A DNA stretch of 64,000 nucleotides from Echinarachnius parma (Eukaryota; Echinodermata; Echinoidea; Clypeasteroida; Echinarachniidae), in the NCBI GenBank assembly GCA_037951105.1, contig JBAMJV010011308.1:86001-150000 (forward strand), in the 5' to 3' direction. The notes under the pieces are model-generated. The model saw nothing but the letters and a program-made list of their open reading frames with translations. It searched no databases and had not been told where the DNA came from. This document shows positions 13,044-25,592 of the stretch, in pieces. Position 1 is the stretch's first letter. The number at the start of each line of letters is the position of its first letter. The translations under genes were made by a program, and so were the position numbers.

Positions 13044-16000
13044 GGGTACTCTCTCCACTCGCAAGTCACAGCAGCTAGCTAGCTAGCGGCATAGCTGCTC
13101 GTGAAGTTCAGCTAAGTTCGATTTTACCGATCAAGTGCAAATTTTAGGGCGCCGCGACGCATCCAAAACCATCCATTGAAATTAAAAATTTTACAAAAAA
13201 TTACTACAGCAGAAAATCGAGGGATAAGGAAAAAGTGCAGTGAGTAATGCAAACCAATTTTGTTGAGTTTAAAGTGATGCAAGTTTGAAGAAAAAAAGGG
13301 GTACGAAACTGCATACTGCACTCAGCTTTGTCACTGCACTGAACCAGTCATAAGGTATAACGTTTATTTTATTTGTTTTCAACAAATCATAAATCATGTT
13401 CGGGATCTTGACTTAGCACTGTCTATGTAAAAAAAAAAACGTCTCGAAAATCGAAATGTTCACATGGTATGGCTAGCTGCTGGGTCGGGCTGGGCCCCGG
13501 CTGGGCGAGCAAATATTGTTTTTTATACTTAACGATCCCCGTCAAAGAACGACTGGAAATGTTCAATAAATATTACCGTTTCCCGCGGATAATAAGCAAA
13601 TAATTACCGTTGGTGAAGGCAATGGCACAATCTATCACTTCCGAGGCAATCTGGATGTAGCTATCTTTCCGAAGCGAAGCTGAGGAAAGATAGCGTATAC
13701 ATTCAGATTGCCGAGGAAGTGATGGTTTGCCATTGCCTGAAACCAAAAGGTGATTATTTGCTTTATATTCTACATTGGAAACATTTCACTGGTAGCTAGG
13801 TCTACGAGAAAGACAACTTAAACTGTTTTTAATGTCTAGGCCTAGACTAGTTCTAACAACACTAACAGTAACACTACAGTTACCGGCACTACTAGACTTT
13901 GATCTACTTACCAACAATGGCTATTCCAATATAAAATGAAAGTGAACTCCAACTCCAAGTCAGACTCCAAGAAAATTGTAATCAATGATGATGAAACACT
14001 AAAACAGTTCATAAGTCAACGTTCTAAAGTCTAAACGTCAGAGTCATGGCAAGCGGTGTACGATACATATTGCAAAGTACGCATTACATTTGTAATTCGC
14101 GCAACACACACACATCCGCGGTTGCATTGAATTGACCGTGCATTTTGCATGCAGTGTGTGGTTATTCAAATCCCGTATTAAATGAAGCAGACGGTACCGT
14201 ACCCGGTACTACCATACCTACAATACAACGGCAGTGTTGGAGTCGTCTTCTATGAATGGTCTGCTGAATAGTGCGGAATGTGAATACACACTCTCCACAG
14301 CAATTCAATGCAACCGCGCGCATAGAGTTATCGCGCCACTTATTGGTATTCAATTCAATGGCATGCAACCGCGGAGTGTAGATAGTACTTTTTATCTAGT
14401 GAGTGCAACGCACTTTCACCCAAGATATCTACAGAGTGTAACGAATGGGCAAAACTATATTTCATCACGTGATTAACTTTTGACCAATCGTAGAGCAAGA
14501 TTCTTAGTATGTGGAATATAATAAGCAAATAATTACCGTTGGTAAAGGCGATGGCACAATCTATCACTCCCGAGGCAATCTGGATGTAGCTATCTTTCCG
14601 AAGCGAAGCTGAGGAAAGATAGCGTATACATTCAGATCGCCGAGGAAGTGATAGTTTGCCATCGCCTGAAACCAAAAGGTGATTATTTGCTTTATATTCC
14701 TCATCGGACTTCTTCTATTTCTAGATCTAGTACTAGTCTACTGTTACTGTGTTACTAGGTTTGATCTACTTACCAATATGTTATTCCATGACAATTCCAT
14801 AACCGTTCAACATGCAAATTCTTTTCACCCCTGTTCGCACAATTGGTCATAATGTCGATGAAATTGAAACTTTACGTTGTAGTCCACAAGGAGAGTCCTG
14901 GACCTGGTCTAGACTAGACTGTCTTGAATCGGGTTCATGTCGGTTTCACTGACAGGTATATGATGTTTTACATTGGCTTTCCCCTCTTCCTTGAGTTTCT
15001 GAGGAACAGTTTTGAACACTCGACCATGTTTCGCAAAGTTGGTATCCTTGATAATGTCTATGTCTCGCAAATTCAATGTCTCTGCAGACCGCATACCTCA
15101 AAGCTTGTAGAGATTTCTTACTGTATGACTCACCATTTCGCGATTTCACACCAGCATACAATCTCCCCAACACTTGGTCTAGCGATTTCAAGTCCATGTC
15201 AGACAGTTTGTCAAAATGTATGATTCCAGCATCGCAATAATCTTGGATCACTTTCAGGCTGAACTTAAGTTGTCGCTTTGTATTTTTACTTTCCCTCTCA
15301 AGTAAAAACGTGTCCATTTCATCCTCATCAAAAAGCTCAAACCTTACGTTTGTGGCCGCCATTTTAGTAGAGCAACAGAACGAGCAATTAACATAAAACG
15401 GTGTAATCAGTATAGGGTGTAATGTACGATACGTATGTACAGTGCATAGCGTGCAGTGTACTACCGTATGCACAACGAATACAATTAAATTTGTAATTCG
15501 CGCGCATAGAGTTATCGCGCCGGTACGGAATTTGAGTGGCCACACACTCCACGTTAAATTCAATGCAACCGCGGAGTGTAGATAGTACTTTACCAATTAT
15601 CTAGTGAGTGCAACGCACTTTCGCCCAAGATATCTACACAGTGTAACGAAGTTTTCTTCTCCCATCAATGATGGGCGAAACTATGTTTCATCACGTGATT
15701 AACTTTTGACCAATCGTAGAGCAAGATTCTTAGTATGTGGAATATAACATACACTATCCAAACTGTTATTGTTCAATGAAATAGTACACACTATGATATT
15801 AACTTTGGATATGGTGAATAAACAAACGATGAGCTGATTTGACAATAAAAATCATCTTGAAAATGTAAACAAAGGAGTCGTATTCAATTGCACGTTTTGT
15901 ATCGTCAATTCTTCCGATTATATGTATGGCTGTATGCTCGACTTGCAACTGCGTAACCCGGAAGTCTGGATCGGTAATTTACGCGCATGCGCAAATCGTA

Positions 16001-19000
16001 CTTACGAACTGGTTTATTAAAATAGATTCATTCGGATGTGCATATCTCAGCCAATACTTAACATATTTGATCAACATTTGAACAAATTATTTTGTATGCT
16101 CTTTTGGAAAATGAAGTTCGAATTTGGAAATTCTAAAAAAAGGTTTTTGATGACGTCACACTTGACCACTCTATTGAACTATTAATACAATTAGTTTAAA
16201 GCAGCCACAATGCTCAGAACATATTTGTTTAAATTACGAAATCTACAGTATAACACGCAGTTAAGTATAGCAGTTCCTCTCCATATCCCTGTCGTGACGC
16301 TACCAGAAAACACTACGTTCGGTCGATCTCCGCCAAGTCGCTTGAATCGGGTGTTGAAACGGTGTTCAATATATTGGCATTTTTCATTTTCTCTAATGAG
16401 TGAGGGCTTGGAAAGTAATGTATTCATATTCTGTATGATCTTAGCTATTAATGCAACCAATGTGTTTCCAATTAATCTACACTTGATTGTCTTTTTGCTG
16501 TATTGTACTGTATTGCGATTTCTAATCAAATCTTCCATGCAGTGAATAATGAATATTGACATAAGAATTAATGGTTAAACATTATAGCTTCATGCAGATC
16601 ACCCTTTGTAAAGAATAAAACATCTATATTGGGTAGAGCTGAAGTCTTTTATCAAATATATTTTGTAAGTTTGTATAGCCGAGTGTTTTAAATTATATAT
16701 TATTAATTTGGCTGCATTATCTGGTTACTCCTTTTGTTCTAATTAATAGTACATGCATAATAGGAGAAGATCAAATTTTATAGTTTGGAACTTGTTTTTG
16801 TTTTCTTGTGAATTTTCTTTCGACAGAAATACAGCAATGGTTGTTCACTTCCAGCCAGTCATAAGTCAGCAATAACCGTCCATGAAAATGCACCAATCAA
16901 TGCCACTCAGTTTTACCAGGTGAAGTAATTTTTTTGTTTTTGTTATTATATCCCAGAATCCCTTTAATAGGCCAACTCGTATAGTGAATCTGTTAGCCTT
17001 TAAATATACCAACCAATTTATCATTAAAGTCTTCTCTTATAAACATGCTACATTGTTCATCTGAAATATCCATTGTTGTTATTTTTGATCCACTTAATGT
17101 TGTTAATATAATAATTTGTATATTGATTAATAATAATAATAATAATAATAACGGTTATTTATATAGCGCTATTCCCGTGGGGATCATAGCGCTTTACACG
17201 ATTATTATTACCCCGGTCAGCGGATACACACTGCAATCATTCCTGCACATTAAGTGCACATTTTCTATATTATGCATATTTATAAAGAGCAAATTGTAAT
17301 TAATGCTAAGGACCCTATATGCTTCCTTACACAGGTATACATTAAAAAAAAGTAAGATACATAATGATGGGGTAAACATATAGTGAAGAAATAATTTTAA
17401 AAAATCACAAGTGAGTTTTAAACCTCGACTGCAAGATCTAAAGATATTCACATGTACCCTTGAAGCAAAATATCCCATTGCCAATGGGGTCCGCTCGCTA
17501 TTCATGAGGTCTTGAGTCCAAAGGTCACATAACTAATTATACATGTGTATGCAAAAAGACTAATTTTTGGCATATCTTGAGAACCATTTGACAAATTGGC
17601 GGCAAACATAGTCAGTGACGATTAATACGTTCTTACGGAGATCTCTTGTTATGGAGATAATTACGCCGTGCCAGTGGGATACATAGCGCAGATTAGCGAT
17701 GCTGTCCGTGTTTTCGTTGGTCTAATTGCGCTCTAGCGAACATGAAAAGAGCCGAGGCAGTCAGAGTAGACATTTGGCAGGTCTAAAACCTTGTTTATAT
17801 TAAACTAGGGTCTGATTTGAAAAGACTGACCGCGCCAAATTAGAATTTACCGTGCCGTTTTGAAGATATTTAAAGAAGTATTGAGGTATAAAAATCCTTG
17901 AAAGCTTGAAAAACGACTGGTAGACTCTTTTCTAGTCTTTACACAAAAGTCTCGTTTTGTGCATCAACGTGTACGCTATGCAATGCACGTCAAGCGCAGC
18001 ATCCTACATACAATGTACACACACAGCCCGTGTACGTTTGATACACGTTAAAACTGTACTGATTTGAGCGAACCGTTGTCAACGACACGAGTGATCAAAG
18101 CGGACATATTGTTAATTTGTTATTATTTGTGACGGATTGATCGTTTATGAATATATCTAGGAGCTTGTTCAACATGGTCACTAGTGTACTTGTTAAGAAG
18201 ATTTTGGCGGATCACGTTGTAAGTAAGAATCTCACAGACTCAAAGCTCGCGTTGTGTTGTGAAACATTGCATGCACTGTGTATTGTGCATTGCATGCATG
18301 ACGGTGCCATATCAAAGACAATGCAATGTGACCCACACACATTGTTGACAGTGTAGTGCAGTGGTGGCCGTATGATTTCAACAGCAGGTTTTGATGTCTT
18401 ACCTCATCAATGATCTCAGAGTTTCAGACTCAATGACTGTGATCATTAAGAGTGCAGAATAATTTTGTTTGGGAAGTCAACGTAGCCGTAGGCGGTCAGA
18501 GTGATTTTGATCTACAACTACAGTACAACAAGTAGTGCGGATGGACGACTGAAAGAGAGATGAACTTTGTCTGAAGAGATTCTCTTGGTTCAAGCAGGTC
18601 AGTTTTACTTTTAGATCATTATTCCTTCCTTTTTACTGTCCATGTTGGTGAGAATTTATTGAGATAAATGTATACATGTACACCTGTATTAACAGTTCTG
18701 CTCAACTGACTGTTAATTCACCAAAACTATTCATATATGTTATAACAAAACTAATGTACATGTACATGTATGAAATAAATCCACCATGCCCAAAATATTA
18801 TTTACACACTTACAAACATAAACTAAGATTATTATAGTTTTGTCAAGGTCGGGTTAAAAATTGCCTGATCTGGCCACAAAAATATGACTTTCATTTTTGC
18901 TCGCCCAAAGTAATATTTAACTAGCCCCATGCCAGCGGGCCAGTCTTATAAAAAAATGCTTACAAATCAATTGTTTTTATGGAATTACTGTGTGAAGAAG

Positions 19001-22000
19001 GTTTTGTTAGGAGGTATTGAATGACATAGAACAAATTTAAAGAAAATATTCCTGAAGGCATCTTTATGTAGCATCGTCTCGTATTGTACAATACAACATG
19101 CGTTCAAATGTAACTTCACTAATTGCCCATGTTACATGATCTGTCAACTGTCTAAACAGTGTATCTTCTTTTACAATTTTCAGGAATGGTAAAGCATGCT
19201 CCAATCTTTCTGACAACATACTTGGCAGCCCCTCCTCAGATCCGTGAATTCCTATCAACCCACATATCTTTTTGGTCTGGAGGTGAAGGTCAAGGAGAAG
19301 CTTTGGACTTCAAGCTAGAAAACATCAACAAACGCAGCAAGGATTGGGCTCCAAGAGGTCTACCTTCAAACCAGGACTGGTTTTCAGCAATTTGGACTCT
19401 GAAGTGAGTTGTTTTCTTTCAGATTTCTATGTACATGTATATCCCCTTCAGAAATCTAAGCATGTCGCATGCTAGTAACTAGCTTGTCGCAAGCTTGTCG
19501 CAAGCTAATGACTAGCTAGCGGCAAGCTTAATTATATAAGCGATCACTGCTAAAATGAAGCTTGCAGACTGTACCCGCATGCTTACCGTGCACTAATGAC
19601 ACACTTAAAATTTGCTGCATGCTCACGTTGCGAGCTACATGCATGCAAACATAATCTTCATCGTTTTATTGGTTGAAGATTTTTCCTATTTTAAATATTT
19701 CATTTTGCATGCTAGCCGCTAGCTTGCGTGTAAGCTAGCCGCTAGCTTGCAACGTGCTTAACAATTGTTCTGTAAGGGATGCCTCTGTTTCCAGGCCTGG
19801 TAGTCAATAGTCCGTATGTTGATCCCATTTTCATGGAATTCCAATTTTCAAAATCCTGCTGAAATTTCACGCATGTGCTTGAAAGAGTGCATGTATTACA
19901 CTGTACCTGTACATTCAGTCAGTTGTCATTACATAATAAGCATTTCCACCCTGGGTATCCACTGCTATTGCTCTTGAACTTCCTCATTATAAATGTAAGA
20001 GTATGCTCAACCGATCATGTAAAATACTGGTCATCTCTTTTTACCTGCCCATACTCACATTATTTACAAAAAACAAATATGTACATTGATACATGTAATA
20101 TTGTATGGGAGTGAATGAATTGACCAGTATATTTAAGTGTTTCTGAACTGTATGCATGATTTTTTTTTAGTGTGTAAGTGTGCGTGATCTTAAACAAACC
20201 CCAGATATAGTGGCTGTATTCTAATCCCCACCTCTTCTTTCTCTTTCTCTATATCTTCCACTTTTTTTCCTTTAGGTCCGCAGCAGAACCCTCCAGAACA
20301 TGGGCAGATCTGAAGATGCCAACCAAGGCCAGGAGTCATCACATCGTGCTCGGGAGGACGATGTCGGTGCGTGGAGGACCCATCTGAGGGAGCGAAAGTA
20401 TCTGTCTTCTCAACTGACTCCAAACTTCCAAAGACATTCATGTCTCTTGATGGCATGCAGTGGCATAGCATGGTCGAACTATTTTTTTTTTTTTTTTTTG
20501 GGGGGGGGGGGGCACACCTTATGCATTTCTTTGGTTTTTCAAAAAATGTCCCCTTATGTTTTCTATTGTTTTTTCCAAATTATTGCGGGAGGGGGAGGGG
20601 GGCACGTGTGTGCCCCCCCCCCCCTCCCCAACAAAAAATATAATATTCAAAAGCAAAGATTGAAGTCATTTGATTTCAAAAGTTGCCTATGTACACTTGT
20701 TTGTTCTTTGTTCAATGGCACAAACAAGTTAATTCAAATTGTTTTGTTATTTTGCAGAGTTTTTAAAAGTTATATTATATGTATATGTTATGATACTTGT
20801 ATTTACATGTGCTAGAGCTGAGTCAAATCGAATGGCTATTCGATATCCGACCGTGAAGGTCGGATACCGAATACAAATTTTCGGATACGAATATCCGGAA
20901 AAAAAAAAAAATAATAATAATAATATATATATTTTTCTTTTATTTATTTATTTTTTTATAATTTTTTTTTTATTTATATTTTTTTATTTCGGATATTCGA
21001 TATCCGACCGTTTTTACACGACTCATATTCGAAATTCAAAATATTCGATTTGACTCAGCTCTAACATGTGCTATTGTGTATGACGACTGTGATGCTTGGG
21101 AAATCTTCTGAAATGTCATCTCTGGCCGATACACATGTTCATTTGTTTCATTTTCTGACTTCAGAACAAAATACAATAGTGAAACCTTGTTTTAACAAGT
21201 ATGTTTGGTCCAATGCATTTACCTCGTTTATCGGGGCTTAAAAACAACAAAATACCTTGTTATAACAGAGTTCGTTTTAAAAAGGCTCCACTGTATTGCA
21301 ATGTGCTCAAAGAAAGATTGTTTCTAGAAAAGATTTTAAAGGGACATTCCCTCTTTTGCAAGCCAAATTTCAAAAGTTGCAAAGGTATTGTCTTAAATGT
21401 TCATATTATTAAATTATTATTATTATTATATGAAAGAAAATGTCATTTAATAGCATGCCTGAACAAATTAGGGCTTGAAATCCTTTTCGTTCGTATACGG
21501 ATTCCACGGAGTACCGAAACGCTATGCGTGACCCCTACCTGACCCGCGCACAATAACAATGTCATGAACGGATGCTAACCAAAATAACCAAACCTCACTT
21601 AAACTGACTAAGTACATTCAATCATATTCTTAATGTTTTAGATTTTTTTCCGTGACATATACCTTTACAAATGTCGGCTTCACAATACCTTTACAATAAT
21701 AAGTATGTATTGTTGTAATATTTTGCTAAATCAGTTAAACTCGTATATTGACCGATATACAGTTTGATGGAGGGACGCATTCGTTTTTTAATTCGTAGAA
21801 TCCAAATTACAGGGCTGTTCGATCTGACTTTATCTTGTGTGTGTTACATTCATCCCCATCCGTCAACTGGAAACTGGTCAGACGTTTTGTAAAAGAGGAC
21901 CTGTCCCTTTAAGTACATGTACATGTATTCCATACATGTAACTTGACCTTTTGTTTTGGAGGTGTATGGAGCTTGTTATGTTTATTGTACATTGTTTGTA

Positions 22001-25000
22001 TCTACTACAGTACATGTAACAAGTAGTTTAAGATTTGATGTTTACATTTGCATTTCATATGTCATGTATGTGTGTGAAGGTATAGAAATTAACATTGCAT
22101 AAATAATGTACATGTAGTAAGTGTTGATAATGATATAGGACAAACAAATGGAAAGTTTTGTTGGCATTTTCTTGTTCTTGAATGTGTTTGTTGCACGAGT
22201 ATTGAAGTCATCCATTTACTTTAAATACAATTCAGCCCAAATCACTTGAACTTCTACATTTTGCTTGAATTGTGTTGTTATGGTAACAGAAGAATGAAAA
22301 TGGATTCTACTGTTCAAATGTCTCCCAGATTTTGATATTTCATTTGAATGATCTAGGTAAATATTATTTTTCTATAACAAATTTACATATTCTCGCATGT
22401 CTAAATGTACAAGTAGCAATTAATACAAATTTTCCCCCCAAATATAATGCTAATGGATCACTTTAAACCTTTAAGTGAAGTAAACACGTATTGAATCAAG
22501 GCTTCACTAACACTTGCCCGCTTGCCAAGTTCAAACCAGAATTTGATATCGGGCAAGTAAAATTGTATCTATGGTATATTTCTGCAACTAATAGAGTAGA
22601 ATGTAATTCATTACATCGCATCTAGAAGTAAGTTGGCATGTGATTTTTCTCTGTGGGCAAGTAGAACTTAAACATTTTACCTGCCTGAATCAGCCAGTAA
22701 AGAAAAAAAAGTTATTGTGGAGGCCTGAATAAATGCATGTAAAGTTTCAAGAAACTATTAAAAACCCATCTATTTAAGAATTATATTTGTATTGATTTTC
22801 CCCTTAGATAGGGATAATCATTCAATTCCAAAATTTGTATAATTATGTGTATTTAAAATCTGGTATATATATGTTTATAATACTGTTGTTATTGTAATTT
22901 GATGTAATGTAAAGCGCAAAGAGATGTTAATTCGTATAATGTGCTATGTAAATGTAAATTATTATTATTATTATTATATGCCTTTTACAACCATTTGAGT
23001 TGTGCTAAAGGTATCTACATTGTCCAAATCCACAAACAATCATAAATCTTTGTGGTTCTCTTTATTAAAAAAAATTTTTGATTGAAGTATTCAGATTGTT
23101 AATGGATAGTCATAACCAGGGCTCCACACTTACCTCTGGTCTGGTTAGACCAGTGAAATAGTTTTTCCTTTTTTGGTTGCCCCTAATAAAAATTAACTTG
23201 CCAGTGTCCAGCCCTGTATAACTGTGTAAAAAGTCATTGTGATAAGTTAGCAATACTACAACAAAGTTACTAGATCCATGTTAAGAAAGATTGAAATAAT
23301 CATGTATACGTATAAATCATTTTTGTTTCAAAATGTTTTAATTATTTGTCTAAAATACATGTGCTTGCCTTTAGATGTTTGTAAATAAATAAATGACTGA
23401 ACTTTATCTTACTGTCAAAAAGAGTTTTATTTTAGTACTTATATTATAAGACAGGATGATTATATGTCATTATAATATTCCCAGCAAATTTGAATACAAT
23501 ACAATGAGCATGTAGCGTTTCCCATAAACATACATTATATGTCGGAATTAATTACATGAGAATATGAGCATTCAGTTTGAAACTGTCATGATAAAGATCA
23601 CTCCAGATATATTCAAATGTAGGCAATTAAACACGATAAGAAAATGAGTAACAAGTGAGTAAGGCTTTACACATATCCTGACAATTCATTAAAATCATCG
23701 AGATTTTTGCGTAGTAACTTTTGTCATAATAAAAATATGTTTGTGGGGGGGGGGGGGAGCACTTGCCCCGTATACATTTGAAAAACAACAGAACAGGGGA
23801 ATTCTTTCAAAAAGAAAAAGAAATACAAAAGGTGTAACCTTTATCAGTCTGGACCACGCTACGTCAGCTGGGTACGCAATGACCATGGTGCCGGTAACCA
23901 CGGTGTGCCCCGCGGGGAGAAGCGGGGGCAGTGCATACGAAACCGATCGCAATAAATTTACTCGCATCAGTTGCAAAGCCTGCCTGCTGCCGAATGTAAA
24001 AACAATTCATTTCATTGCATGTAGCAATAATCATATGAAATAAACTGTTATAGACAGAAGTGGTTCGCTCATCGGCAATCAAGTGGCATAGCTTATCAAT
24101 GAAACATTGATTTGCCCCTTCATAATCAGGAATTGCTAGTAAATACATCGATTGAAGATAATCATATTCTTTCATAAGCACGTCCGTTAAAAAGGAACTT
24201 GACATTTGTTGTTTATTTTCATGTTACATCATCACGCACAGTGCACATTACACTTTAACAATTAGTTTCGATCCCCCTTCCCAACCAAAGTTAAACCGTT
24301 ATGATTATAACATGATAATAAGTAAAGTTTAATATTATACTGATCAATAAGCATGTTAATTTTGTGAAAACAAGAAATCAGTTAGCTCGATGGTCAAATA
24401 GCTCCGAAATGGCCGCGCGATCTCCTGATCCTATGCACTGTATGCACGAACGGCTTCGCTACGATAAACATAGTGAATTACGCGTAAAACGACTCGGAAC
24501 ACATCTAGTCAGAGCGCTGGGTTTGCTCGCTAAAGTGGCTGAAATATGACACCTACGTCCCGCGAGCGATATTTATCGCCGCTAACAGCGAAAGTTATTA
24601 TCTCCGAAACTATGCATTTTACCTCACTGATAGTACATGTATGCAGCTGTATTATGTGAGGAATCTCTGAATATATTTCTGGGTCATTTTTCCATACCTA
24701 TTATGCACCCCTTACACTTGGATCAGATGACTAAAACCTATTGTAAATCATTTGTCAACCCTAATCATTTGTGAAATAATTCCCACTATTGTCATTTTTG
24801 AAATATTCATCGTAATTTCTAAAATTCACTTTGTTTTGTCATTATTCTATTTTGAATAGGAGGTCGCCCCAGGCCAGCCTCAGCAGGACCCCGTAGGCCG
24901 ACCTGTGGTCCACTTGTCGGCCTTGAAGCAGACCACAGGGGAAGCCATCTACCTGGACGATATGCCAAGCATTCAGGGTGAACTCTACATGGCATTTGTC

Positions 25001-25557
25001 TTCAGCCAAAGGGCCCATGCTAAGTTAATGTGAGTGAATATCCTTGATAATGTCCTATTTGATAGAAGTTTTAAATGAAATCCATATCATTTCATTTCAT
25101 TTGTCTTACTGTTACTGATGAGTGCTTAATTCCTGTCGCTTCTAGTCGTATATTTCCTCTTGGGTATCACTCAAATTGGAAATAACCAATATTTTTTAGA
25201 CCACTTTCATTTGTTTGAACATGGTTGATCTGTATTCCATGATGAAGTAGAGGATTTGTAAGCAATCAGATCATTAGAGATAAGTTTTTTTTAAACAGTC
25301 AAGTATAATGTTTTTACCTTATAACGTAAAACTCAATTCTAGATCTGTGGATCCCTCCAAGGCTTTGGAGGTTGAAGGTGTCGTGGACTATGTCAGTGCC
25401 AAAGACATTCCTGGGAGCAACGTTGTTGGAGCTGTCTTCCTCGAGGAAGAACTGCTTGCAACAGATGAGGTAGGATTTTTCTGTCGTAATTTAAATTTTG
25501 AATCAAGACTCCAACACTTGGGGGTGGTTGATGTCACTGAGGAGGTTGCACTGAACC

Positions 25558-25592
<35 letters not shown>

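Larger units (their letters stand above)
11835..16510. mobile_element. Large inverted-repeat-framed block (nested)
   Basis: About 11850-12130 on the left matches the reverse complement of about 15960-16490 on the right: CAATATATTGAACACCGTTTC then AACACCCGA, GAATATGAAT, AGTGTAGATT, and GATTTGCGCATGCG. The arms are diverged. Inside are a fold-back (12342-12463), a repeat with G/C ends and two Crypton-family elements. Probably an old DNA transposon or fold-back into which others inserted. Confidence 0.65.

Noticed and set aside
16191..16562. 123-codon minus frame
   Set aside because: Lies in the right arm of the inverted-repeat block; the left arm shows the same sequence without a conserved frame.
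18147..18356. 69-codon + strand frame
   Set aside because: No recognised family; the flanks give no convincing splice partner, and the tail is CATTGCATGCA-type repeats.
20300..20815. 171-codon + strand frame
   Set aside because: Mostly translates T/G homopolymers and a repeat with G/C ends; only the first ~60 codons might belong to the DUF6589-like relic.
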